This document shows, one piece after another, positions 53,530 through 61,674 of a stretch of 64,000 nucleotides of DNA. The stretch lies in the NCBI GenBank assembly GCA_963800325.1, contig CAWDAQ010000005.1:434001-498000 (forward strand), in the 5' to 3' direction. Every line of letters starts with the position of its first letter. The first letter of the stretch is position 1. The notes under the pieces were generated by a model, which was given only the letters and a program-made list of their open reading frames with translations, had not been told where the DNA came from and did not search any database. The stretch is from CAWDAQ01 sp963800325 (GTDB taxonomy: Bacteria > Actinomycetota > Actinomycetes > Actinomycetales > Dermatophilaceae). The translations under genes were made by a program, and so were the position numbers.

Positions 53530-53814
53530 TCAGCGTTCGACGAAGCGGTCGGCCCCGGGGGCCGGGGTCTCCTCCCGGGGCGCCGTGACGTCGCCGACCC
53601 GACCGGGGCGGCCGGCGCTGCTCGGGTGCTCCCCGAGCAGGCCCAGGAGCGCCTCGACGGCACGGTCCTCCCCCTGGGCGACCACCTCGACCCGGCCGTC
53701 GGAGGTGTTGCGCGCGTGCCCGCCGAGTCCGAGCTCGCGCGCCCGCGCCCCCGTCCACCACCGGAACCCGACGCCCTGGACGTCCCCGCTGACGAACACC
53801 GTGACCCGTCTCAT
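53530..53814 (-). CDS. Acylphosphatase
   Basis: 94 aa from a leaderless ATG. Alpha-beta sandwich with the active-site motif VSGDVQGVGFRWW (Arg binding phosphate) and NTSDGRVEVVAQG with the catalytic Asn. It hydrolyses acyl phosphates such as carbamoyl or acetyl phosphate. In mycobacteria acyP is beside smc; here the accessory block lies between. About 15 Pro/Gly residues extend the C-terminus. Confidence 0.9.
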   Translation of the reverse strand: MRRVTVFVSGDVQGVGFRWWTGARARELGLGGHARNTSDGRVEVVAQGEDRAVEALLGLLGEHPSSAGRPGRVGDVTAPREETPAPGADRFVER

Positions 53815-53820
53815 GGCGGA

Positions 53821-53826
53821 ATCGTA
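53821..53826 (-). promoter_or_regulatory. Leaderless promoter -10 of acylphosphatase
   Basis: TACGAT on the minus strand, 6 nt before the ATG at 53814. Confidence 0.6.
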
Positions 53827-53871
53827 GGCATCCCGTCCGCGTGCCGTCGCGGCCCGGGGCACCCGGTGGCC

Positions 53872-53978
53872 TAGCGTTCTGCCGAGACCGCAGCCGGACG
53901 GTCTCTGCCGAGACCCCCGGGCCGGACGGTCTCGGCGGAGAGCGAGGCCGGGTGGTCCCCGCCGAGACCGCAGCCGGA
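53872..53978 (+). promoter_or_regulatory. Leader with repeats before the O-acyltransferase
   Basis: TAGCGT (53872-53877) is a possible -10 giving a leader of about 105 nt. The leader contains two identical 18-mers GCCGAGACCGCAGCCGGA (53881-53898, 53961-53978) and an intervening region (53907-53937) with GCCGAGACC and its complement GGTCTCGGC. These can form alternative hairpins. No known riboswitch was recognised. Confidence 0.45.
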
Positions 53979-53990
53979 GGAAGGGGTGCC

Positions 53991-55961
53991 GTGACCGTCG
54001 ACCCCGACGTGCGCCGCGGCCCCGCCCCGGCCCACCCGGGAGGGACCCCCGCGGGACCGACCCCCGCCGGACCGAGGGCCGCGCCGCGCCACCTGCCCGG
54101 ACTCGACGGCCTGCGCGCCGTCGCGATCGCGGCGGTCCTCGCCTTCCACCTCGACCCCCGCTGGCTGCCCGGGGGGTTCCTCGGCGTCGACGTCTTCTTC
54201 GTCGTCTCCGGGTTCCTCATCACGACCCTGCTCCTCGCCGAGCGGCGGGCCACCGGCCGGGTCGACCTCCGCGCGTTCTGGACCCGCCGCGCCCGGCGGC
54301 TGCTGCCGGCCCTCCTGGTGTGCGTGCCGTTCTCGGTGCTGCTCGCCCGGCTCGTCGAGTCCGACCTCCTCGTCGGCGTCGGGCGCCAGGCGCTCGGGGC
54401 GCTGACGTTCTCGACGAACTGGCTCGAGGTCGCCGCCGGCTCGGACTACTTCGACCGGACCTCGCCGCAGCTGTTCATGAACTTCTGGTCGCTCGCGGTC
54501 GAGGAGCAGTTCTACCTGCTGTGGCCGCTGGCGCTGCTGGCGCTGCTCGCCGCGCCGCTGTCGACCCGGGGCCGGGCCGGGGTCGTCGCCGGGGTCGGGG
54601 CGCTGTCGGCGCTGCTGATGGCGCTGCGCTACGACCCGGCGGACGCGACCCGGGTCTACTACGGCACCGACACCCACCTCATGGGCCTCATGCTCGGCGC
54701 CGCCCTCGCGCTCGCCTGGGCGGCCCCGCACCGGGCGTGGACGACGTCCCGAGCCTGGCAGCGGTGGCGACCGGTCGCGCTCGCCGTCGCGGTCGTCGTG
54801 CTGCTCGGGCTCGTGGCCCTGCTCGGCGAGGACGTCCCCGCGACGTTCCGCGGGGGCATCCTGCTCGCGTGCGCCGCGACCGCGGTGCTCCTGGTCGGGG
54901 TGCTCGACCGGCCGGGCCCGCTGCGGAGCGTGCTCGAGACCGCTCCGGCGCGCTGGGTGGGCCGGCGCTCGTACGGGATCTACCTCTGGCACTGGCCCGT
55001 CGTCCTCGTCGTCGGCCAGGACCTGCCGACGACCCCGGGCACGCCCTCGTACGTGCTCACGCGGGCCTGGTGCCTGCTCGTCACGCTCGCCCTGGCGGAC
55101 CTGTCCTACCGCCTCGTCGAGACCCCGGTGCGCCGGCTCGGCTTCGGTGGCGCCGCCCGGCGCGCCGTCGCGCTGATCAGCCGCCCCGGGGCCCGGTGGC
55201 TGCCCGGGGCGGTGGCCGGGGTGGCGACGCTCGCGCTCGTCGCCGCGGCCGTGGTCCTCACCGCCCCGGAGAGGTCCTCGACCCAGCGGATGCTCGAGGA
55301 GAACGCCTCGGCGGCGTCCGCGGGGCCGACGGGCTCGCCGGCGCCGGTGACGTCGTCTCCCGGGGCGTCACCGTCGAGCGCGTCCGACACGTCGGGCACG
55401 TCGGGCACGTCGGGCACGTCGGGCACCGCCGCGGACTTCTCGATGCCGAAGGGCGAGGAGATCGACGCGTTCGGCGACTCGATGGTCGTCGGCAGCGTCC
55501 ACGCACTCGAGTACTACTTCCCCGGCATCCGCGTCGACGCCCGGTCCAACCGGCAGTGGTCGGACGGCCTGACGGCGGTCCGCTCGACCCGGCACGTGCG
55601 CCGCGCGGTCGTCCTCGCGTTCGGCACGAACGCCGGCGTCGAGCGGGAGACGGTCGGGCAGGTGCTCGACGTGCTGGGTGAGGACCGCATGGTCGTCCTC
55701 GTCAACCTCCACGGGCGCTTCTCCCGGATCGAGCAGGACAACGCCGCCCTCGCCGCCGCGGCGTCCGCGCACGACAACGTCGCCGTCGCGGACTGGGACG
55801 CGGCGATCTCCGGCCACCCCGACGAGCTGCAGCCCGACGGGATCCACCCGAGCATCGCCGGCGCGCACGTGTTCGCCGACAGCATCCGGCACGCCTTCGC
55901 CGACCTCTCGCGGGCCCACACCGGCCGCGCGGTCCACCTCAAGGACCTGCCGCTCCCCTGA
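53991..55961 (+). CDS. OatA-like acyltransferase with C-terminal SGNH domain
   Basis: 656 aa from GTG with GGAGG 10 nt upstream. An acyltransferase-3 membrane domain of about ten helices: LPGLDGLRAVAIAAVLAFHL (His near residue 55), FFVVSGFLI, RRLLPALL, FWSLAVEEQFYLLWP. A Ser/Thr-rich linker with TSG repeats leads to an extracellular SGNH hydrolase domain: IDAFGDSMVVGS (Ser) and DGIHPSIAGAHVF (Asp/His). Proteins of this design O-acetylate peptidoglycan or surface glycans. It ends 23 nt inside the convergent mutM gene. Confidence 0.88.
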   Translation: MTVDPDVRRGPAPAHPGGTPAGPTPAGPRAAPRHLPGLDGLRAVAIAAVLAFHLDPRWLPGGFLGVDVFFVVSGFLITTLLLAERRATGRVDLRAFWTRRARRLLPALLVCVPFSVLLARLVESDLLVGVGRQALGALTFSTNWLEVAAGSDYFDRTSPQLFMNFWSLAVEEQFYLLWPLALLALLAAPLSTRGRAGVVAGVGALSALLMALRYDPADATRVYYGTDTHLMGLMLGAALALAWAAPHRAWTTSRAWQRWRPVALAVAVVVLLGLVALLGEDVPATFRGGILLACAATAVLLVGVLDRPGPLRSVLETAPARWVGRRSYGIYLWHWPVVLVVGQDLPTTPGTPSYVLTRAWCLLVTLALADLSYRLVETPVRRLGFGGAARRAVALISRPGARWLPGAVAGVATLALVAAAVVLTAPERSSTQRMLEENASAASAGPTGSPAPVTSSPGASPSSASDTSGTSGTSGTSGTAADFSMPKGEEIDAFGDSMVVGSVHALEYYFPGIRVDARSNRQWSDGLTAVRSTRHVRRAVVLAFGTNAGVERETVGQVLDVLGEDRMVVLVNLHGRFSRIEQDNAALAAAASAHDNVAVADWDAAISGHPDELQPDGIHPSIAGAHVFADSIRHAFADLSRAHTGRAVHLKDLPLP

Positions 55962-56862
55962 CCCGGCGTCCGGCCGCCCCGCGCCCCGCCGACCGCGGGC
56001 GGGGCTGGCAGCGAGGACAGGAGTAGGAGGACCGGTTCGCGAACGCCTCCCGGCGGACCGGGGCGCCGCACCGCGGGCAGGGACGGCCCTCGCGGCCGTA
56101 CACCGCGAGCGACCGGTCGAAGTAGCCCGAGGCCCCGTTGACGTTGACGTAGAGCGCGTCGAAGCTCGTCCCGCCCTGGTCGAGCGCGGCGAGCATGACG
56201 TCGGTCGCGTGGTCGAGGATCCTCCCGAGCGCGGGTCGGGTCAGCGCCGAGCCCGGCCGCTCGCCGTGGACCCCGGCCCGCCACAGCGCCTCGTCGGCGT
56301 AGATGTTGCCGATGCCCGAGACGATGCGCTGGTCGAGCAGGAGCCGCTTGACGGCGCTGTCGCTGCGGCGCACCCGCGCGACGACGGCCGCGCGGTCGAA
56401 CGCGGCCTCGAGCGGGTCCGGCGCGATGTGCGCCACCGAGGTGGGGACGTCGCGGGCGTCGAGGTCCGAGAGCGCCATCCCCCCGAAGGTGCGCTGGTCG
56501 ACGAAGCGCAGCTCGGGGCCGGCGTCGTCGAAGGACATCCGGGCGTGCAGGTGCCGCTCGGGCGGCGCCTGGGGCGGCTCGACGAGCAGCTGCCCGCTCA
56601 TGCCGAGGTGGATGACGAGCCCGGTGCGGTCGCCGCCGTCGTCGCGCTCGGCGTCGTCACCGAGGACGAGCCAGAGGTACTTCCCCCGCCGCCGCGCGGC
56701 GAGCACCCGGCGCCCCGTGACGCGAGCGGCGAGGTCCTCGGGGCCGGGCAGGTGACGCCGTGCGACCCGCGCGCCGAGGAAGGCGGCGCCGGTGACCGTC
56801 CGGCCGACGACGTGGCCCTCGAGGCCCCGCCGGACGACCTCGACCTCCGGCAGCTCGGGCAC
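55939..56862 (-). CDS. mutM: Formamidopyrimidine-DNA glycosylase
   Basis: 307 aa from GTG (after Met removal PELPEVEVV). The catalytic Pro-Glu N-terminus, the central H2TH region (RLLLDQRIVSGIGNIYADEALW) and zinc finger CPRCGAPVRREAFANRSSYSCPRC are complete. It removes oxidised purines. A tail of about 17 residues after the finger is basic. Its 3' end overlaps the acyltransferase gene by 23 bp. GTG is 3 nt after the rnc stop. Confidence 0.95.
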   Translation of the reverse strand: MPELPEVEVVRRGLEGHVVGRTVTGAAFLGARVARRHLPGPEDLAARVTGRRVLAARRRGKYLWLVLGDDAERDDGGDRTGLVIHLGMSGQLLVEPPQAPPERHLHARMSFDDAGPELRFVDQRTFGGMALSDLDARDVPTSVAHIAPDPLEAAFDRAAVVARVRRSDSAVKRLLLDQRIVSGIGNIYADEALWRAGVHGERPGSALTRPALGRILDHATDVMLAALDQGGTSFDALYVNVNGASGYFDRSLAVYGREGRPCPRCGAPVRREAFANRSSYSCPRCQPRPRSAGRGAAGRRVRGAAGP

Positions 56863-56864
56863 GG

Positions 56865-57608
56865 TCAGCCCGAGGCGGGCGCGGGCCCGTCGCGCAGCTC
56901 GGCCCAGGCCGCCGCGGCGGCCTTCTGCTCGGCGTCCTTCTTCGTCCGGCCCGTCCCCCGGCCGCGCTCGGCGCCGCCGACGACGGCGACGGCGGTGAAG
57001 ACCTTCGCGTGCTCGGGCCCGTCGTCGCTGACCCGGTACTCCGGGGAACCGAGGCCGAGCCCGGCGGCGACCTCCTGCAGGCTCGTCTTCCAGTCCAGGC
57101 CGGCGCCGAGGCTCGCGGTCGCCTCGAGAAGCGGGTCGAGGAGGTGGTGGACGAGCAGGGCGGCCGCCTCGAGCCCGGCGCTGAGGTACACCGCGCCGAT
57201 GACGGCCTCGGTGGTGTCGGCGAGGATCGACGGCTTCCCCCGGCCGCCGGTGCTCTCCTCGCCCCGCCCGAGCAGGACGTAGTCGCCGAGCCCGACGGTC
57301 GTCGCGACCTCCGCGAGGGCGCGCATGTTGACCACGGCGGCGCGGTACTTCGCGAGCTGGCCCTCCGAGTGGTCGGGGTGGGCCCGGAACAGGGCGTCGG
57401 TGACGACGAGCCCGAGGACGGAGTCGCCGAGGAACTCGAGCCGCTCGTTGTGCGGCGACCCGCCGTTCTCGTACGCGTACGAGCGGTGGGTCAGGGCACG
57501 CGAGAGCAGCGACGCGTCGACGTCCTCGCCGACCACCCCGGCGAGGTGGTCCCCGAGCTCGTCGACGGGCCGCTGCCTCCCCGGGTTCTCGGCCGCGTCG
57601 GTGCCCAC
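56865..57608 (-). CDS. rnc: Ribonuclease III
   Basis: 247 aa. RNase III domain with HNERLEFLGDSVLGLVV (metal-binding Glu/Asp) and DTTEAVIGAVYLSAG (second acidic pair), then a dsRBD ending TKKDAEQKAAAAAW. It processes rRNA precursors and double-stranded RNA. Upstream of it lie rpmF and yceD in the usual order. Confidence 0.95.
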   Translation of the reverse strand: MGTDAAENPGRQRPVDELGDHLAGVVGEDVDASLLSRALTHRSYAYENGGSPHNERLEFLGDSVLGLVVTDALFRAHPDHSEGQLAKYRAAVVNMRALAEVATTVGLGDYVLLGRGEESTGGRGKPSILADTTEAVIGAVYLSAGLEAAALLVHHLLDPLLEATASLGAGLDWKTSLQEVAAGLGLGSPEYRVSDDGPEHAKVFTAVAVVGGAERGRGTGRTKKDAEQKAAAAAWAELRDGPAPASG

Positions 57609-57618
57609 GCCGGCGCGG

Positions 57619-57813
57619 TCAGTCCTGGTGCTCGCTGCGCTCGGCGCGGGCGTAGTGCCGGCCCTTGTAGGAGCCGCAGGACGGGCAGGCGACGTGCGGC
57701 TGGACGGGCGAGCTGCACGTCGGGCACGTCGTCAGGGCGACCGGCGTCGCCTTCCAGTTGGCCCGGCGGGACCGGGTGTTGGAGCGCGACAGCTTCCGCT
57801 TCGGGACGGCCAC
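57619..57813 (-). CDS. rpmF: 50S ribosomal protein L32
   Basis: 64 aa: AVPKRKLSRSNTRSRRANWK and four Cys in CPTCSSPVQPHVACPSCG, the zinc-binding form. It follows yceD by one base and precedes rnc by 10 nt. Confidence 0.97.
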   Translation of the reverse strand: MAVPKRKLSRSNTRSRRANWKATPVALTTCPTCSSPVQPHVACPSCGSYKGRHYARAERSEHQD

Positions 57814-57814
57814 G

Positions 57815-58399
57815 TCAGTTCCTCTTCTCTTCGTTCTCGGCGGTGGGACTGCTCGAGGCCAGGGCCTCGAGCGCGGCCCACCTCGGGTCGATCACGTCGT
57901 GGTCGTGGCCGGGGTCGTCCTCGAGCCTCTGACCGCACTGGGCGCAGAGGCCGGGGCAGTCCTCCCGGCACACCGGCTGGAACGGCAGTGCGGGCACCAC
58001 CGTGTCCCGGAGCAGCGGGTCGAGGTCGATGGTGTCGTCCTCGATCCGGTACTCCTCCTCGTCCTCCTCGTCGCCCACCTCGCGGTGGTGCTCGACACGG
58101 TCGGCGTAGGCGAACAGCTCCTGGAACCGCAGGTCCACGTCGTGGACCACCGGGTCGAGGCACCGCACGCAGGCGCCGGTCGCGGTGGCACGGACCGAGC
58201 CCGAGACGAGCACGCCCTCGACCACGGCCTCCAGCCGCAGGTCCAGCTCGACGGGCTGGCCCTCCGGGACGCCGATGACGTCGGTGCCGAGGTGGTCGGG
58301 CGCGGCGACGCTGCGGGCCACCTCCGTCATCGTGCCGGGTCGGCGTCCGACCTCCTTGGCGTCGAAGACCAGCGGAGAACGGGGGTCGAGGCGGTTCAT
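57815..58399 (-). CDS. YceD/DUF177 family protein
   Basis: 194 aa from ATG (MNRLDPRSPLVFDAKEV) with GGAG close upstream. Has the family pattern VRATATGACVRCLDPV and CREDCPGLCAQCGQRL, two Cys pairs near each end, with an acidic stretch between (DEEDEEEYRIEDDTIDLD). DUF177 proteins accompany rpmF and are linked to 23S rRNA maturation. A promoter is predicted 60 nt upstream. Confidence 0.92.
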   Translation of the reverse strand: MNRLDPRSPLVFDAKEVGRRPGTMTEVARSVAAPDHLGTDVIGVPEGQPVELDLRLEAVVEGVLVSGSVRATATGACVRCLDPVVHDVDLRFQELFAYADRVEHHREVGDEEDEEEYRIEDDTIDLDPLLRDTVVPALPFQPVCREDCPGLCAQCGQRLEDDPGHDHDVIDPRWAALEALASSSPTAENEEKRN

Positions 58400-58458
58400 G
58401 GCTCCACAGACGTTCGTCGGGTTCGGCCTGCGCCACGTCAGACGTAGACCGACGGACA

Positions 58459-58487
58459 AGGTTACCCGAGCCCTCGGCCCGCCCCAA
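58459..58487 (-). promoter_or_regulatory. Promoter of the yceD-rpmF-rnc-mutM operon
   Basis: TTGGGG (58482-58487), 17-nt spacer, TAACCT (58459-58464) on the minus strand, about 60 nt before the yceD ATG. Confidence 0.6.
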
Positions 58488-58546
58488 ATGCACGGCGACC
58501 CGGAGCGGTCCTCGCCCACCCCGACCGGGGCCCGTCCCCGCGCAGG

Positions 58547-59038
58547 TCAGGGTCCGCCGGCCCGGAGCCGCTCGACGAGGGCGTCCCGCACGGTGTCGGT
58601 GACGAGCCCGGTGACGTCCCCACCGAAGCGGGTGACCTCCTTGACGAGGGAGGACGAGACGTGCTCGAACCGCGGGTCCCCGGGCAGGAACAGGGTCTCC
58701 AGTCCGGTGAGGTGCCGGTTCATCAGCGCCATCGGCAGCTCGTAGGCGAAGTCGGTGCCGCCGCGCAGGCCCTTGACGACGACGTCGGACCCGAGCGTGC
58801 GGCACACGTCGACGAGCAGGGTGTCGGCGAACGCCTCGACCCGGACGTTGCCCAGGTCGGCGACGGTCTCCTCGACGAACCCGATCCGCTCCTCGGGGGT
58901 GAACGCGCCCGCCTTGCCGGGGTTGTGCAGCACCGCGACGACGACCTCGTCGTGCAGCGCCGCGGCCCGCCGGATGACGTCGACGTGCCCCGCCGTCACC
59001 GGGTCGTACGAACCTGGGCACACGCACCGCGTCGTCAC
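58547..59038 (-). CDS. coaD: Phosphopantetheine adenylyltransferase
   Basis: 163 aa from GTG (VTTRCVCPGSYDPVTAGHVDV), which gives the normal CoaD length; the open frame upstream is not family-like. Nucleotidyltransferase fold with TAGHVDVIRRAA (HxGH-type) and VSSSLVKEV. Fourth step of CoA synthesis. Appears leaderless. Confidence 0.95.
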   Translation of the reverse strand: MTTRCVCPGSYDPVTAGHVDVIRRAAALHDEVVVAVLHNPGKAGAFTPEERIGFVEETVADLGNVRVEAFADTLLVDVCRTLGSDVVVKGLRGGTDFAYELPMALMNRHLTGLETLFLPGDPRFEHVSSSLVKEVTRFGGDVTGLVTDTVRDALVERLRAGGP

Positions 59039-59045
59039 CCGGCCC

Positions 59046-59051
59046 AACCTA
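59046..59051 (-). promoter_or_regulatory. Leaderless promoter -10 of coaD
   Basis: TAGGTT on the minus strand, 7 nt before the GTG at 59038. Confidence 0.5.
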
Positions 59052-59060
59052 GCAACCGGG

Positions 59061-61082
59061 TCACCCGCCGTCGGAGCCGTCACCGCTGCCCGCGCGGGGG
59101 CGCTCGCCGCCGGAGCCGCCGCCCCCCGCCGGTCCGTCCGCCCCCGCGCGGGCCCGGGCCCGGGTCGCGCCGGCCGCCTTGGCCGCCTTCTTGCGGTCGT
59201 TGCGCTCCTTGCGGGCCCCGACGTCGGTGCCGTGCACGAGCGCGACGAGGGTGACGTCCCGCTCCGGCAGGCCGCCGTCCTCGGTGACGACCCCGAGGGC
59301 GCCGTCCCGGTGGGTGAACAGCAGCACCGCGTCGGGGTGGCGCGCGCGGAAGTCGGCGAGGGTGAACTCCCCCGACAGACGGGTGCGCTTGACGACCATG
59401 CCGCGCGCGACGGCGTCGTCGAGCTCGGCGTGGGAGCGCGCCGGGGAGAACGGGTAGCGCGCGGTGAGACGTCCGGCGGTGCCCTTGCGCTCGTTGCCGG
59501 AGGACTCGTCGGCGTCGCCGCGGCGCAGCTGGTAGACGTTCGCGCTGCCGAGGTGGTGGGCGAACTCCCGGGCGGCGGTGGCGTTGGTCTCGTCCTCGGC
59601 GGTGCACGCGACGAACGTCCCCATGCCGCCGAGGTCGAGGTCCTCCACGGCGTACTCGGACAGGATGTTCGTCGCCTCGCTCGGGACGTCGCTCATCCGG
59701 GCCCGGCCGAGGTCGCGGTAGCTCTTCGCGACGACGAGGCTGGGCACCCCGAGCTGGCGCAGCGCCGCCGCGGCCTGGACCACCCACGGCTGGGCGCCGA
59801 CGAACAGCACGCCCTGGGGCGAGGTGCTCGCGAGCCCGAGCCGCTCGGCCAGCCGGCCCACGCCGAGGCCGTAGACGAGCACCGTCCCGACGATGACGAC
59901 GAAGACGAGCGGCACGAGGGCGTCGGCCTCGGACGCGAGGACGTCGAGCCGCGCGGCCCGTCCGGCGAGCCGGTCGGCCTCGGCGCCGGAGGCCACCACC
60001 GCCCGTTCGTGCAGCTCACCGGCCGCGCCCCGGAACTCCAGCGCGAAGATGCTCGTCACCGCGGCCGCGACGATGCCCCGCGGGGCCATCCACGCGAGCA
60101 GCGTGCGCTCCTCGCGCGTGGCGGTCGTGCCCAGCAGCCCGAGCAGGATGCTCACCGGCCGGACCACGACGACGACGAGCGCGAGCAGCACCAGCGCCCG
60201 GGGGGCGACGTCCTGCAGCTGCTCGGGACTGACCCTCCCGGCGAGGACGACGAACAGGGCCCCGACGAAGAGCACCTGGAGGTGCTCCTTGAACTGCCGG
60301 ACGTGGGTCAGGTGCAGCTGGGGTCGGTTGGCGAGCAGGACACCGAGGACGGTGACGGTCAGCAGGCCGCTCTCCGGCTGGACGAGGTTGGACAGCACGA
60401 GCGCGCCGACCGCGACGGCGAGGAACCCGACGCCGTGGAGGAAGTCGGGCAGGACGTGCCGCTTGACGAGCTGCTCGAGGCCCAGGCCCAGGACGACGGC
60501 GAGCCCGAACGCGACGAGGACCGTGCTGGCGAGGTTGGCCGCGATCGTCGCCGCCGTGTCCCCGGAGCCGCCGTCGACGACGGCCTGGAACACGAGCACG
60601 GCGAGTACCGCCCCGATCGGGTCGACGATGATCGCCTCCCACCGCAGCAGCGACGAGAGCCGTCGGGTCGGCCGCAGCTGGCGCAGGATCGGGTTGATCA
60701 CCGTCGGCCCGGTGACGACGAGGACCGCGCCGACGAGCAGCGCCAGCGGGGGCTCGAGCCCGACCGCGAGCGCCGCGAGCGTCGTCAGTCCCCACGCGAG
60801 GGCGACCGACACGCTGCACAGCCGCAGCACCGGACCGCTGAGCCCGCGCACCTCCCGCAGCCGCAGCGAGAGGCTGCCCTCGAACAGGATGATGCCGACG
60901 GTGACGGTCACCCCGGCGAACACGACGTCCCGGCCGAGGACGTCGTCGGCGGTGACGAGCCGTCCCAGCGCGAAGCCGGCCGGGAGCAGGAGCACGATCG
61001 CGGGCACGCGGGCCAGCCACGCGAGCCACTGCCCCCCGACGGAGACCGCGACGACGATCGCGACGTAGGCGGCGGGGTCCAC
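59061..61082 (-). CDS. CPA-family monovalent cation/proton antiporter with RCK-like domain
   Basis: 673 aa. Residues 1-440 contain 12 or so helices with GPTVINPILRQLRPTRRLSSL and SLLRWEAIIVDPIGAVLAV typical of CPA1/NhaP. Then a Rossmann-like TrkA-N segment (VLFVGAQPWVVQAAAALRQLG, NILSEYAVEDLDLGG, VACTAEDETNATAAREFA) and a C-terminal TrkA-C-like part. The last 50 residues are Lys/Arg then Gly/Ser/Pro-rich. It exchanges Na+ or K+ for protons. The RCK part suggests nucleotide gating. Confidence 0.87.
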   Translation of the reverse strand: MDPAAYVAIVVAVSVGGQWLAWLARVPAIVLLLPAGFALGRLVTADDVLGRDVVFAGVTVTVGIILFEGSLSLRLREVRGLSGPVLRLCSVSVALAWGLTTLAALAVGLEPPLALLVGAVLVVTGPTVINPILRQLRPTRRLSSLLRWEAIIVDPIGAVLAVLVFQAVVDGGSGDTAATIAANLASTVLVAFGLAVVLGLGLEQLVKRHVLPDFLHGVGFLAVAVGALVLSNLVQPESGLLTVTVLGVLLANRPQLHLTHVRQFKEHLQVLFVGALFVVLAGRVSPEQLQDVAPRALVLLALVVVVVRPVSILLGLLGTTATREERTLLAWMAPRGIVAAAVTSIFALEFRGAAGELHERAVVASGAEADRLAGRAARLDVLASEADALVPLVFVVIVGTVLVYGLGVGRLAERLGLASTSPQGVLFVGAQPWVVQAAAALRQLGVPSLVVAKSYRDLGRARMSDVPSEATNILSEYAVEDLDLGGMGTFVACTAEDETNATAAREFAHHLGSANVYQLRRGDADESSGNERKGTAGRLTARYPFSPARSHAELDDAVARGMVVKRTRLSGEFTLADFRARHPDAVLLFTHRDGALGVVTEDGGLPERDVTLVALVHGTDVGARKERNDRKKAAKAAGATRARARAGADGPAGGGGSGGERPRAGSGDGSDGG

Positions 61083-61094
61083 CTCGCCTCCCCG

Positions 61095-61670
61095 TCAGTC
61101 CGTGCCGTCGGGGTCGGGGGTGGAGGCCGTCCACAGCGCCGTCTCGCCGTAGCGGCGGCAGCCCCGGCCGACGAGGCCGTGCGGCCACGGCGGCTCGGGC
61201 GAGCGGGACGAGCGCTCGAGCACGACGACCGCCTCCTCGGCGAGCCACTGCCGGGCCATCAGGAGCTCGAGCACGCGCGCGAGCGCCGCCTCCCGGACGT
61301 CGTAGGGCGGATCGGCGAGCACGACGTCGTAGCGCAGGGCCGCCGGGCGGTCGAGCGCGGACTCCACCGTGGCGGCGACGAGCTCGGCGCCCGGCAGCCC
61401 GAGGGAGCGGATGTTGCCACGGATCACCCCGGCCGCGCGGTGGTGGGACTCGACGAGCAGGACGCTGCCGGCGCCGCGGCTCGCGGCCTCCAGCCCGAGC
61501 GCCCCGGAGCCGGCGTAGAGGTCCATGACGTGGGCGCCGGCGAGGCCGCCGCGGCTCTCCAACGAGGAGAACAGGGCCTCGCGGACCCGGTCGCTCGTCG
61601 GGCGCGTGCCGGGGCCGGGTGGGGTGCGCAGCCGGCGGCCGCCGGCCGAGCCGCTGATGATCCGCGTCAC
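61095..61670 (-). CDS. rsmD: 16S rRNA (guanine-966-N2)-methyltransferase
   Basis: 191 aa from GTG. GTRPTSDRVREALFSSLES, motif I VMDLYAGSGALGLEAASRG and the catalytic DPPY in VLADPPYDVRE. Methylates G966 of 16S rRNA. It follows recG by 4 nt, the usual order. Confidence 0.93.
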   Translation of the reverse strand: MTRIISGSAGGRRLRTPPGPGTRPTSDRVREALFSSLESRGGLAGAHVMDLYAGSGALGLEAASRGAGSVLLVESHHRAAGVIRGNIRSLGLPGAELVAATVESALDRPAALRYDVVLADPPYDVREAALARVLELLMARQWLAEEAVVVLERSSRSPEPPWPHGLVGRGCRRYGETALWTASTPDPDGTD

Positions 61671-61674
61671 GGGG

